Shown piece after piece: positions 26,415-34,979 of a DNA stretch of 64,000 bases. The notes under the pieces were generated by a model, which saw only the letters and a list, made by a program, of their open reading frames with translations, was not told where the DNA came from and ran no database searches. The number at the start of each line of letters is the position of its first letter. The first letter of the stretch is position 1. The stretch comes from JAVJST01 sp040219295 (lineage in GTDB: Bacteria; Pseudomonadota; Alphaproteobacteria; Rhodospirillales; Casp-alpha2): contig JAVJST010000008.1 of NCBI GenBank assembly GCA_040219295.1, positions 62,001-126,000 on the forward strand, given 5' to 3'. The position numbers were made by a program, and so were the translations under genes.

Positions 26415-27653
26415 TTAGGTCTTGAGGCCGGACGACCGGTACAACATCCAGTCGACGACGAAGTTCACGGCAACAGTCAGCAGGGCAATCGCTGCCGCCG
26501 GGATCAACGGCGTGATCTCACCGAACGAGATCAAAGTCGCATTCTCGCGCACCATCGATCCCCAGTCCGCTGTTGGCGGCTGAATACCGAGGCCGAGGAA
26601 CGAGAGGCCGGACAGCAGAAGGAAGACGAAGCAAAACTCCAGACCGTACTCGGCGATCAACGGCGCCATCGAGTTGGGCAGGATTTCCTTGCGAATCAGG
26701 TACCACGTCCCCTCACCGCGAAGCTTGGCCGCCTCAATGTAATCCATGACGACGATGTTGCCCGCGACCGCCCGGACGAGCCGGAAAACGCGGGGCGAAT
26801 AGACGATCGCAACGATGATCACCAGCACGGTCACGTTGGTGCCGAAGATCGAGAGGAACAGCAGCGAGAAGATCAACGACGGGATCGACATGATCACGTC
26901 TGCGATGCGGCCCATGAGCTGATCGAACCATCCGCCCTTGATCGCCGCCATCAAACCTGCGATCGCGCCGATGATAAACGCGAGGGTCACCGCGAGGAGC
27001 GCAATTCCGACTGTGTTACGGGCACCGTAGATAATACGGCTGAACAGATCGCGGCCTAGCTGGTCGGCGCCCAGAAGCATCTGTTCGTCCGGTGGAGCGA
27101 ATGTCTGCGAGATGACGTCAGCCTCGCCGAACGGCGCGATGATCGGCGCAAAAACGCCGGCGATGGTGTATGTCATGACAACGAAACACCCGAACGATGC
27201 TGTCAGCGGCATGGCACGGATGGCCTTGGCCGCCTCATCCTTGGAGATCGCGCCAATGATGAAAACGACTGCCGCGACCAGGACCAACATTAACCCCGTG
27301 ACTTCCCAGACGCGCGTCTCAGACACGACCGCGAGAACAATCCCGCCGACGAATATGATCGCAAGCAATCCTTGCATGACACCCGACAGATCCCGAAGTC
27401 CCCGGCCCATACCGCTCATTGAGACGTCGATGAGGAACTCCCGGAATGCGTAAGCTGTTCCGGCAGAAAGCGCGATCACACCCGCAGCGACCGTAATTGT
27501 CCACAGCCAAGGCTCACCACCAACGATGCCGAAGATGAACGACGCCAGCGTCAGCGAGAACAGCAGAACGAAGACATTTCGCTTGCCGAGGTACGCCGAC
27601 AGGCATGAAGCACCGATCAGCAGAGCATAGTATCCAATAACGAAGTAGTTCAT
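26415..27653 (-). CDS. Peptide-type ABC permease (DppC family) with an extra N-terminal membrane domain
   Basis: Residues from about 160 on are a normal DppC permease: LLGADQLGRDLFSRIIYGARNTVGIAL, then the EAA loop IEAAKLRGEGTWYLIRKEILPNSMAPL near 315-345, then LSFLGLGIQPPTADWG. Ahead of this lie about 150 residues with roughly five more hydrophobic segments (about 1-23, 26-46, 48-70, 91-111, 115-136) that typical members of about 290-310 residues lack. The total is 412 residues. It is ten bases after the DppB-type gene and twelve before the ATPase. The extra domain may be regulatory or a partner interface. Confidence 0.9.
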   Translation of the reverse strand: MNYFVIGYYALLIGASCLSAYLGKRNVFVLLFSLTLASFIFGIVGGEPWLWTITVAAGVIALSAGTAYAFREFLIDVSMSGMGRGLRDLSGVMQGLLAIIFVGGIVLAVVSETRVWEVTGLMLVLVAAVVFIIGAISKDEAAKAIRAMPLTASFGCFVVMTYTIAGVFAPIIAPFGEADVISQTFAPPDEQMLLGADQLGRDLFSRIIYGARNTVGIALLAVTLAFIIGAIAGLMAAIKGGWFDQLMGRIADVIMSIPSLIFSLLFLSIFGTNVTVLVIIVAIVYSPRVFRLVRAVAGNIVVMDYIEAAKLRGEGTWYLIRKEILPNSMAPLIAEYGLEFCFVFLLLSGLSFLGLGIQPPTADWGSMVRENATLISFGEITPLIPAAAIALLTVAVNFVVDWMLYRSSGLKT

Positions 27654-27663
27654 GTCCGGTCCC

Positions 27664-28620
27664 TCACTTCTTATAACGCAGGCGCGGATTCGTCAGAATC
27701 GCGAGGATGTCCGCAGTGAGGTTCAAGAGAATGAACGTCGCGGCAAAGATCAGGCAGCAGGCCTGAACAACGGAGAAGTCGCGCTTGGTCACGCTGTCCA
27801 CCAGCAACTGGCCGATCCCAGGATAGACGAACACGAACTCGACAAGCACGACGCCAGTGATCAGGTACGCGAGGTTGAGCGCGATGACGTTGATGATCGG
27901 CGCCCACGCGTTCGGCAATGCGTGCTTCACGATGACCTTCCAGGCCGGCATGCCCTTGAGACGCGCCATCTCGATGAATGGTGACGACAGCAGCGCGATG
28001 ATCGAAGCCCGCGTCATGCGCATCATGTGGGCGACGACGACCAGGACCATGGTCAGGGCGGGAAGGAACGTCCGTTCAAGCAGTTCGGGAAACGTCATAT
28101 TTGCATCGAGCTTGGCAATCGCCGGAAACGCGCCCGTCTTGACCGACAGGTACAGGATGAGGATGTAACCGAGAAAGAACTCCGGCGAAGAAATGAACGT
28201 CAGTGTGACGACGTTGGCGACACGGTCGAAGATGCTGTTGCGCAGCAAGGCGACAACGATGCCAAGAACAATTGCCACGGGCACGGCGATGACGGCCGCG
28301 TAACTCGCTAGGAACAAGGTTTGCAAAAATCTCGGCACTATGGTCTCGGTCACCGGCTTTCCGGATATCAACGACGAGCCGAAATCTCCTTGCACCGCGC
28401 CCCACAACCAACTGCCGTACCGTACGTAGACCGGTTGATCGAGGCCCATCTGCTTGCGAAGCGCCGCCAGATTCTCTGGTGTCGCACCCTGGCCGAGCAC
28501 GGCCTGCGCCGGATCACCCGGCAGCAACTCAACGGCGAAGAAAATGATCAATGATATTACGAACAGGGTCAACAACCCCAACCCCAGTCTCTTGACCAGG
28601 ATTTCCCCTACGTCGCCCAT
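27664..28620 (-). CDS. Peptide-type ABC permease (DppB family)
   Basis: First permease of the operon, 318 residues with about six hydrophobic segments. The N-terminal segment is followed by the periplasmic PGDPAQAVLGQGATPENLAALRKQMGLDQP, a hallmark of DppB/OppB proteins. The cytoplasmic EAA loop reads MARLKGMPAWKVIVKHALPNAWAPI, and the C-terminus has VEFVFVYPGIGQLLVDSVTKRDF. Transcribed with the downstream DppC-type gene. A 209-base gap separates it from the binding-protein gene upstream. Confidence 0.94.
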   Translation of the reverse strand: MGDVGEILVKRLGLGLLTLFVISLIIFFAVELLPGDPAQAVLGQGATPENLAALRKQMGLDQPVYVRYGSWLWGAVQGDFGSSLISGKPVTETIVPRFLQTLFLASYAAVIAVPVAIVLGIVVALLRNSIFDRVANVVTLTFISSPEFFLGYILILYLSVKTGAFPAIAKLDANMTFPELLERTFLPALTMVLVVVAHMMRMTRASIIALLSSPFIEMARLKGMPAWKVIVKHALPNAWAPIINVIALNLAYLITGVVLVEFVFVYPGIGQLLVDSVTKRDFSVVQACCLIFAATFILLNLTADILAILTNPRLRYKK

Positions 28621-28829
28621 GTCAGCCCCTCTTTTGTTATCTGTTGAGCGTTGGAAACGTGCAGTTTCAGTGTAGCAGCATGGCGTCTGATCTGGCGAAT
28701 CGATTGCACGAATGCGTCAGCCGGTGGCCCGGAATCGCCTACGCAATACTCCTACGGCACGGCATACGCCGATGAGCCGGACAGCGTTGCGCCGCCGGCC
28801 CACCGGTCATATTTGTCAGCCAATCAGGC

Positions 28830-30440
28830 TCAGGCGAACCACCAGCGGTGGCACGCGCGTGCGCCATCCGACTCCCAACTCGAGGCAATCTGCCCGCTAT
28901 GCTGGACGTTCTTGCGGCGAGCGCCAACAAAGTTCGCAAAGAACGGGATGATCGTTCCGCCGTCATCGCGGGAAAGTTGGCACATCTCGCGGTACATTTC
29001 CGCGCGCTTGGCGTCATCGAGTTCGCTTTTGGCCATGGTTAGCAGTTCGTTGAACCGCGGATTTTTCCAGTGCGTCTCATTCCACGCCGCATCGGCCGCG
29101 TACGCGATAGAGAACATCTGGTCAGGGGTACCACGCGCACCCCATTTTACGAACACGAACGGCTTCTTGAGCCAGACGTCACCCCAGTAACCGTCCGCCG
29201 GTTCGCGAACCGGCGTGATATCGATACCAGCACCCTTGGCCTGTTCACGATAGAGCGTGACCATATCTACGGCACCCGGATAAACGCTGTCCGAAGCTGA
29301 CAGTTCGCAGCTGAGGCTCGAAAGACCAGCCTTCTTGAGGTAGGACTTCGCCTTGTCGAGGTCATAGTCGTTCTGCTCAAGACCTTCCGGATAGTACGGC
29401 ATATTCGCTGAAACATGGAAGTCATTGCCCATGGTGCCCGTACCGAAAGCGATCTTGTCGATCATTTCCTGGCGATCGATCGAGTGTTTCAGGGCAAGAC
29501 GTACATTAACGTCGTCGAACGGTGCCGTGTCGCAGAACATCGACAGGTTGATCGACGAACCGCTGGGTACGTTGTCGATTTCAACGTTCGGATCGCGTCC
29601 GAGAAGCGTGAGGGTCTTGAGGTCAACCGAGGTGATCGCGTCAACATCGCCGGTGACGATCGCGGTCTGTCTCGCATTCGGGTCGTTCAAAATCGCGTAC
29701 TCAACGGCGTCGAAGTAAGCGCCTTCGCGGTGCCAACCATCGTGGCGCTCAAGAGCACCACCGATACCGAATTCGAACTCCTTGACCCGATAGGGGCCGG
29801 AACCCATGCCCGATTGCCAGTCAATCGTACCGTCGGCATCAGCCGGGCAAATGCACATGTGATAATCGGTCAGGTACCATGGCAAGTCGGCAACGCCCTC
29901 ACTCAAGGTGATCTTGACGGTGTGGTCGCCATCAGCCTTGACGTCCGCGATACTCGAAAACAGTGATTTAACCGCTGACGTCGAGTCGTCACCACGGTGG
30001 TGATTGATCGACGCGACAACATCATTGGCCGTAACTTTTTTGCCGTTGTGCCAAGTGGCTTCCTTGTTCAGCTCAAAGGTCCAGTTCTTCGCGTCCGGTG
30101 TTGCTTCCCACGTGTCCGCCAAGTCTGGTCCGAGGCCGTTCTCGTTCGTCACCTCGGTCAGGTAGCTGCGGTGTGTGTGCGCCAACTGGATCTGCTGCAC
30201 CGAATAGAAAGTTCCGGGGTCAAAGGTGTCACTGGTGTTGCCGTCGTGAACGCCAAACCGAAAGGTGCCACCCTTCTTCGGCGCAGCTTGGGCGACTTTA
30301 GTGGTCCACATGCTGCCCGCAGCCGTGGTCGCGATGCCGGCAGCACCCGCGTAGCTGATGAACTCACGACGGGACAGACGACCGCGCCTTGCTTCGGCCG
30401 CCATGCGCTCGACCAAATCTTGCTGATACTTCTCTGACAA
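28830..30440 (-). CDS. Family 5 solute-binding protein of the first ABC transporter, Tat signal, TTG start
   Basis: Periplasmic substrate-capture protein of the DppA/OppA family. The N-terminus carries a twin-arginine signal, SRREFISYAGAAGIATTAAG (Arg24-Arg25), with a likely cleavage near AQA-APKKGG. The mature part has GLGPDLADTWE, the WHNGKKVTANDVVASINHH block and MGSGPYRVKEF, usual for the family. The start is a TTG at 30440, supported by AGGAGG five bases upstream. No ATG fits. The ligand cannot be read from sequence. 536 residues, first gene of the four-gene operon. Confidence 0.93.
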   Translation of the reverse strand: MSEKYQQDLVERMAAEARRGRLSRREFISYAGAAGIATTAAGSMWTTKVAQAAPKKGGTFRFGVHDGNTSDTFDPGTFYSVQQIQLAHTHRSYLTEVTNENGLGPDLADTWEATPDAKNWTFELNKEATWHNGKKVTANDVVASINHHRGDDSTSAVKSLFSSIADVKADGDHTVKITLSEGVADLPWYLTDYHMCICPADADGTIDWQSGMGSGPYRVKEFEFGIGGALERHDGWHREGAYFDAVEYAILNDPNARQTAIVTGDVDAITSVDLKTLTLLGRDPNVEIDNVPSGSSINLSMFCDTAPFDDVNVRLALKHSIDRQEMIDKIAFGTGTMGNDFHVSANMPYYPEGLEQNDYDLDKAKSYLKKAGLSSLSCELSASDSVYPGAVDMVTLYREQAKGAGIDITPVREPADGYWGDVWLKKPFVFVKWGARGTPDQMFSIAYAADAAWNETHWKNPRFNELLTMAKSELDDAKRAEMYREMCQLSRDDGGTIIPFFANFVGARRKNVQHSGQIASSWESDGARACHRWWFA

Positions 30441-30791
30441 TGTTGCCTCCTGTTGACCGTTCTAGTTTTTGGCGACGCCGTTGACAGACGCCGCATTCGT
30501 CACGCGGGGGACCTCCGTTCGGTCATTTCGGTTCCCCCGCAGCAGGATCATGAACCTATGGACCCTGCTAGCTCCCGGGCCCACCATTTCATTTTGAGCC
30601 TCAGTGTCAAGGGGAACACCGGAATTTGAACGGCCGAGTTTTTTTCAACGACAGCACGAATTTATTGGCGCGGGCGCAGGGATTTGCGCCCGCATTCACA
30701 GGGGAAATCAGCGTAGTCGTCTGAAGTCAGGGAGTTTTTTCGAACAATGACCGGTGCTTCGGCCGAGCCGTGTTTGGCTACCGACGCGGCG
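30441..30791. other. Intergenic leader between the small membrane protein and the ABC operon
   Basis: No gene was found in these 351 bases. They hold the AGGAGG site of the binding-protein gene (30446-30451). On the minus strand a TTGACA (plus-strand TGTCAA near 30606) could be a -35 element, but there is no convincing -10. A GC-rich hairpin lies at 30670-30693. Confidence 0.5.
30670..30693 (-). terminator. GC-rich hairpin after the small membrane protein gene
   Basis: GCGGGCGCA (30670-30678) pairs perfectly with TGCGCCCGC (30685-30693) around a 6-base loop, about 100 bases downstream of the 39-residue ORF. There is no clean T tract, so it may be a terminator or only a stabilising structure. 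Confidence 0.4.
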
Positions 30792-30911
30792 TTACATCAC
30801 CGCGGACGCGGAAAGGAAAAGACTCGAGACAATCAGCGCATAGACGCCGACGACAGCCTGCCAGCTGCCGCGTGTTGCGTTGTAGTGACGGATCAGATCG
30901 TCTTTGTTCAT
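30792..30911 (-). CDS. 39-residue single-pass membrane protein, unknown function
   Basis: A short ORF, MNKDDLIRHYNATRGSWQAV followed by VGVYALIVSSLFLSASAVM. It has a strong AAGGAGG eight bases before the ATG, unusual quality for a chance ORF. The N-terminal half is polar and the second half is one hydrophobic helix (about 18-36). An upstream in-frame ATG at 30998 would add 29 residues, but the Shine-Dalgarno site favours the shorter form. It lies alone between the ABC operon and the divergent isomerase gene. I do not recognise the family. Confidence 0.6.
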   Translation of the reverse strand: MNKDDLIRHYNATRGSWQAVVGVYALIVSSLFLSASAVM

Positions 30912-31180
30912 CTCGATGTCCTCCTTGCGAAGGTAGGCGACCCTTATGACCGCCTTTGTTGCAATACATACGTAACAAACCGAATGTATGTGGTCCAATG
31001 CCTCCTCAGAATAGGAGCCATGCGCCCAACGCAGAGCTCAAAACGTTATCTTTCAAGGGTTTGTGGGCTTCGCCGTTTGGCTTTCCGTGCTCGACGAGCT
31101 GACCGGCGAAGATTTCGTTTGGCCGCCGCCCGTTCATCGTTGAGTATCGAGTGGTCAAACCACCACGAGAGGCATCCTAA

Positions 31181-31957
31181 ATGGCCCCCGAGAGAGCCGA
31201 CCGGTTGTCAACAGCGAGCTTTCGAGACGTGGTTCTTGATGCCGGACGGAACTGGCGGGCAAAGATCGGTTTCGTCCTTATACCGAATGAACAGACCATC
31301 GAAGCGGACATGATCCGTCATGCGCCAGAGGGTGTTGGGGTCTACTTCTCGCGCGCGACAATGCCCGAGGACATCTCGACCAAGAGCCTTGCGCAACTCG
31401 CCGATAGTCTCGCCGCAGCAGCCGGTCGAATTCTACCCGACGATGGGCTCGACGTGGTCTGCTTCGCGTGCACATCCGGCACCGTGGCGGTCGGCGAGGA
31501 TCGTTCCTTGGCCGAACTGCGGGCCGGCGCCCCGAGTGCCCGGCCGGCGACGCTGATGGGTTCCGTCCGCCAGGCGTTGAACACGGTCGGCGCACACCGC
31601 CTCGCGGTCGCAACGCCTTACACAGACGAGTTGAACGCCAACGTCGAACGCTACCTGACCGCGGCCGGATTCGAGATCGCCGCGTTTGAAGGGCTTAATC
31701 TCTCCTACGATCGCGACATGATCCGCGTGTCGCCATCCTACCTCGTCGATTTTGCGCTTTCCGTGGATCGGCCGGACGCGGATGCCATCCTGATCAGTTG
31801 CGGCGCCCTGCGGACCATCGACGTCGTCGAGGAGATCGAACGTGCAGCCGGTAAGCCGGTCATCTGCAGCAACCAGGCCATGCTGTGGCATTGCCTCCGC
31901 CTCGCAGGGGTCGACGATAGGATACAGGATCTCGGCCGCCTGTTCCGCAAACACTAG
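31181..31957 (+). CDS. Maleate isomerase / Asp-Glu racemase / arylmalonate decarboxylase family enzyme
   Basis: Cytoplasmic cofactor-free enzyme of the two-cysteine superfamily. Cys97 in CFACTSGT and Cys207 in ISCGALRT occupy the positions of the catalytic cysteines of maleate cis-trans isomerase. The block IGFVLIPNEQTIEADM near 29-44 and the VATPYTDELN segment also fit this branch rather than amino-acid racemases. 258 residues. It is followed after about 30 bases by a DMT transporter gene on the same strand, likely an operon. The exact substrate is unknown. Confidence 0.8.
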   Translation: MAPERADRLSTASFRDVVLDAGRNWRAKIGFVLIPNEQTIEADMIRHAPEGVGVYFSRATMPEDISTKSLAQLADSLAAAAGRILPDDGLDVVCFACTSGTVAVGEDRSLAELRAGAPSARPATLMGSVRQALNTVGAHRLAVATPYTDELNANVERYLTAAGFEIAAFEGLNLSYDRDMIRVSPSYLVDFALSVDRPDADAILISCGALRTIDVVEEIERAAGKPVICSNQAMLWHCLRLAGVDDRIQDLGRLFRKH

Positions 31958-31989
31958 GCATTCACCGTTTTCTATGCCATTGGGTGCGG

Positions 31990-32868
31990 ATGAAACCGCA
32001 TCATAAAGGCCTGCTCCTGACGGGGTCCGGCGTCCTGCTCGTCAGCCCCGATGCCCTGTTCATCCGCCTGATCGACGTGCCGCCGCTGGATCTTCTGTTC
32101 TGGCGCGGCTTGATGCTCTCGCTCGCGATGTGCTCACTGATCGTCATCCGCGAACGCCGCGACATGCGCGCCTTTCTCGCGCGGTTCTCATGGGTCGTCG
32201 TTGTCGCGGCCGCAATCAGCGTCGCCATGTACTTCTTCTTCATCAATGCCATAACCCACACCAGCGCCGCCAATGCTCTCGCCATCCTCGCGGCGACACC
32301 GCTGTTCGCCGCCATCATCGGGCGCGTGTTCTATGCCGAGTCCCTCTCGTGGTTTACATGGGCCGCAGCCGTCGCCGTATTTGTCATGATCGCCTTCATC
32401 GTCCGCGATTCTCTCGCCAGCGGCGGCGGCATTGGCGTGTTTTCGGCACTAGGCGCCGCGCTGTCGTTGGCGTCTTTCTTCACGCTATTCCGGCTGCACC
32501 CGGACATCAGCCGTCTCCAGGTCTTCGCGATCTCCGGCGCCATCGCAGCGCTGGTCTGCTATGTGATGGCGACGCCGTTCGATTTCGATCAGCGCCAGAT
32601 CACCCTGACACTGATCCTCACCATCGTCTTCCTGCCGGCGGCGACGTTTCTGATGACACTCGGTCCTCGCTATCTGCCCGCCGCCGAGGCCAGCCTGCTG
32701 ATCCTGCTTGAGAGCGTGTTCGGACCGCTGTGGGTGTTCCTCGTAATCGGCGAGATTCCGAGCAACACGACGCTGGCATGCGGCGGTGCGATCCTCGTCT
32801 GCGTCGCCTGGCACTCGGTCATGGTCAATCGGCGGGAACGTCGTCTCGCGGCACAGGCCGCCGGCTAG
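31990..32868 (+). CDS. EamA/DMT-superfamily transporter
   Basis: Integral membrane protein of about 292 residues with ten predicted hydrophobic segments in two EamA repeats. Features include the N-terminal GVLLVSPDALFIRL and INAITHTSAANALAILAATPLFAAIIG, and the C-terminal PAAEASLLILLESVFGPLWVFLVIGE, which is the typical second-repeat end. DMT proteins export or import small metabolites, but the substrate is not predictable. The ATG at 31990 is used, and a GTG two codons upstream is possible. Its 3' end overlaps the convergent alpha/beta-hydrolase gene by four bases. Confidence 0.88.
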   Translation: MKPHHKGLLLTGSGVLLVSPDALFIRLIDVPPLDLLFWRGLMLSLAMCSLIVIRERRDMRAFLARFSWVVVVAAAISVAMYFFFINAITHTSAANALAILAATPLFAAIIGRVFYAESLSWFTWAAAVAVFVMIAFIVRDSLASGGGIGVFSALGAALSLASFFTLFRLHPDISRLQVFAISGAIAALVCYVMATPFDFDQRQITLTLILTIVFLPAATFLMTLGPRYLPAAEASLLILLESVFGPLWVFLVIGEIPSNTTLACGGAILVCVAWHSVMVNRRERRLAAQAAG

Positions 32869-33722
32869 GCGGGCGGCGGACCCGCAGCCTCGAAGATCGT
32901 GCGAAGCAATGCGTTGACCTCGTCCTGGGCGTGGCGCGCGACCGAGACATGCCCCAATCCCGGCAGTTCGTAGAAATGACCGTTCGGTGCCAGATCAGCG
33001 ACGACCTTGACCATCGACGGCGGCGTCTGGACGTCCTCCGAGAATGAGATCGCGTGAACCGGCACCGGGCAGGTCTTCAGCCCTTCCCGGCAGTCAAACG
33101 CGAGGCAGGCTTCCCACTGGTCGATCAGGTCCTGCGGTTTGCGCCCTGCGAAGCGCGCCCTATATGCCGCCTTGACCGGCTCCCAAATCGCCGGGTCTCC
33201 AAGCACCTTCGCCGGCAACGCATAGGCCGCGTAATGCGGTGCCAGGAAGTATGCCGGCAACTCAACGCCGTCCTTGCGGATATCGATCTCGGCCTGCATC
33301 CAGTCGCGGGTAAATCCGTCGATGTAGGCGGCGGTTCCCATCGGTACAGCCAGTCGCACGAGATGCGGATAGTCGATGGCGACCTGCTGCGTGATCAGCC
33401 CGCCCATGGACAACCCCGAGAGAATCACCGGCGGCTTGCAAAGCTGTTCGATCATTTCCGCACAATCGCGGGCAAAGTCGGCGATGCTCCATGGCGCCGG
33501 GTCGGACTCAGTCTCGCCGACGCCGCGGGGATCGTACGACGTCGAGCGAAAACGGTCGGCGAAATGAGTCATCTGGACTCGCCAGGCCTCGGCCGGCGAG
33601 TCCCCGCCGGGCACCCAGACGATATCCGGCCCCTTGCCCACCTGGGCGACCCGCATGATCGCACCGGACGTCTTCACCGATTGTATGCGAACCGACTCGG
33701 TGAAACTTCCGAATGCCGACAT
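32865..33722 (-). CDS. Alpha/beta hydrolase
   Basis: 285-residue alpha/beta-hydrolase-fold protein. The nucleophile elbow is GLSMGG with Ser105. The oxyanion region VWVPGGDSPAEAWRVQM is near 35-51, and SYDPRGVGETESDP near 62-75 resembles haloperoxidase-like hydrolases. The catalytic His is likely in GLGHVSVARH near the C-terminus. It is the last gene of the minus-strand run of amidohydrolase, dioxygenase and ABC genes, nine bases after the amidohydrolase, so it probably acts on the imported compound or its products. Confidence 0.87.
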   Translation of the reverse strand: MSAFGSFTESVRIQSVKTSGAIMRVAQVGKGPDIVWVPGGDSPAEAWRVQMTHFADRFRSTSYDPRGVGETESDPAPWSIADFARDCAEMIEQLCKPPVILSGLSMGGLITQQVAIDYPHLVRLAVPMGTAAYIDGFTRDWMQAEIDIRKDGVELPAYFLAPHYAAYALPAKVLGDPAIWEPVKAAYRARFAGRKPQDLIDQWEACLAFDCREGLKTCPVPVHAISFSEDVQTPPSMVKVVADLAPNGHFYELPGLGHVSVARHAQDEVNALLRTIFEAAGPPPA

Positions 33723-33731
33723 GTCGCCCTC

Positions 33732-34961
33732 TCAGATCGCGGAAACCTCGACGCCCGGTCCGAAACCATGATCATCGCGGTAGACCTTGCCGTCCTTCAT
33801 TACGAAGCAGACATCGCGAAGTGCTGAGATGTCTTTGAGCGGATCAGCCGAACAGGCAATGATGTCGGCGATCCGGCCATCCGCGAGTATGCCGAGCTGA
33901 TCGCCGCGATCGAGAACCTCTGCGGCATTTACAGTCGCCGCCCGAATGGCTTCGAGCGGCGAGAACCCCGCATCGTTCACCATCACCTCGAGTTCCTGCA
34001 TGTTGTCACCGGCATGGTTGCCGGGTGTCCCGACGTCGGTTCCCATCGCGACCCTGACACCGACAGCCATCGCATCCTGCATCGCCGCGATCCGGGTCTT
34101 CTCGACGCGAGCATATTCGGCGCGGACGTGGTCGGGTACCCGTGCAGCGAAGCTCTCATCGCGGAACATGGCGCTGATGGTGCACAGCGTCGGCACAAGG
34201 ACCGTGCCGCATTCCTTCATAACCTCGAAAGCCGGCTTGGTACCGAGTGCCGCGTGCTCGATCGTCCGGCATCCGGCACGCGAGGCGTTGATGATGGCCG
34301 CGTCGCAGTGGGCATGCGCGGCAACGTGTTTGAAGTTGTCGCTCGCGATCTCGACGGCGGCCTGCAGCTCGTCCGGTCGGAACTGGATGGCATCGGCGCT
34401 TTCGTACTCGGACGAGGTGATGGCACCCGACGCCATAACCTTGATCAGGTCTGCGCCGTGCGCCAGCTGCTTGCGCGCGGCGTGCCGTACGGCATCGGGT
34501 CCGTCCGCTTCTTCATACATGCCCCGGAAGTAAGGCGTCGTTGCGGTCGTCTGGGTCAGGATCCTGCCGGCACAAAACAATCGCGGTCCAATGATCCAGC
34601 CCGAGTTTATCGCATTTCGCACCGCAATCTCGTGATAGTCCCAACCGCCTACCTCGCGGGCCGATGTTATGCCACACAACAACATTCGTTTTGCTGCCCG
34701 GGCCGCCCAGACGGCGATGGTCCCCGGCAATGCGTCGCGCCAGGGGTTGTTGGGATTGGCGGTCTCCGTATTGACGCAGATGTGAACGTGACAATCGATA
34801 AACCCTGGGAGCAGGTAGGCGCCGTTCATGTCCGCGACGTCGCCACCGTCAACCGCGAGGCCCCTGCCGATTTCCTTGATGTGACCGTCCTCGATCACGA
34901 CGTCACCGGGGGCGAACGTCCCGGTCGTGACATCGAAAACCTGTCCGTTTCTCAGTAGCAA
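33732..34961 (-). CDS. Metal-dependent amidohydrolase (imidazolonepropionase/prolidase-like)
   Basis: Amidohydrolase-superfamily enzyme, 409 residues. Metal ligands are visible: His58 and His60 in FIDCHVHI, a likely bridging Lys in ADLIKVMASG near 174, His in HVAAHAHCD and TIEHAALG, and Asp in MGTDVGTPGNH. The N- and C-terminal beta-sandwich pieces (GQVFDVTTGTFAPGDVVIEDG and GRIADIIACSADP) fit the branch of Xaa-Pro dipeptidase-like and imidazolonepropionase-like enzymes. It likely cleaves an amide bond in the substrate of the neighbouring ABC transporter. 18 bases after the dioxygenase gene. Confidence 0.88.
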   Translation of the reverse strand: MLLRNGQVFDVTTGTFAPGDVVIEDGHIKEIGRGLAVDGGDVADMNGAYLLPGFIDCHVHICVNTETANPNNPWRDALPGTIAVWAARAAKRMLLCGITSAREVGGWDYHEIAVRNAINSGWIIGPRLFCAGRILTQTTATTPYFRGMYEEADGPDAVRHAARKQLAHGADLIKVMASGAITSSEYESADAIQFRPDELQAAVEIASDNFKHVAAHAHCDAAIINASRAGCRTIEHAALGTKPAFEVMKECGTVLVPTLCTISAMFRDESFAARVPDHVRAEYARVEKTRIAAMQDAMAVGVRVAMGTDVGTPGNHAGDNMQELEVMVNDAGFSPLEAIRAATVNAAEVLDRGDQLGILADGRIADIIACSADPLKDISALRDVCFVMKDGKVYRDDHGFGPGVEVSAI

Positions 34962-34979
34962 ATGCGCTCTCCTAACTGA

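Noticed and set aside
25929..27059. 376-codon plus-strand ORF opposite the ABC ATPase and permease
   Set aside because: Asp/Arg/His/Gln-rich low-complexity product crossing two real genes; antisense artefact.
28721..28806. Imperfect inverted repeat CCGGTGGCCC / GGCCCACCGG in the gap between dppB-type and binding-protein genes
   Set aside because: Arms are mismatched and about 65 bases apart in GC-rich sequence; chance is likely.
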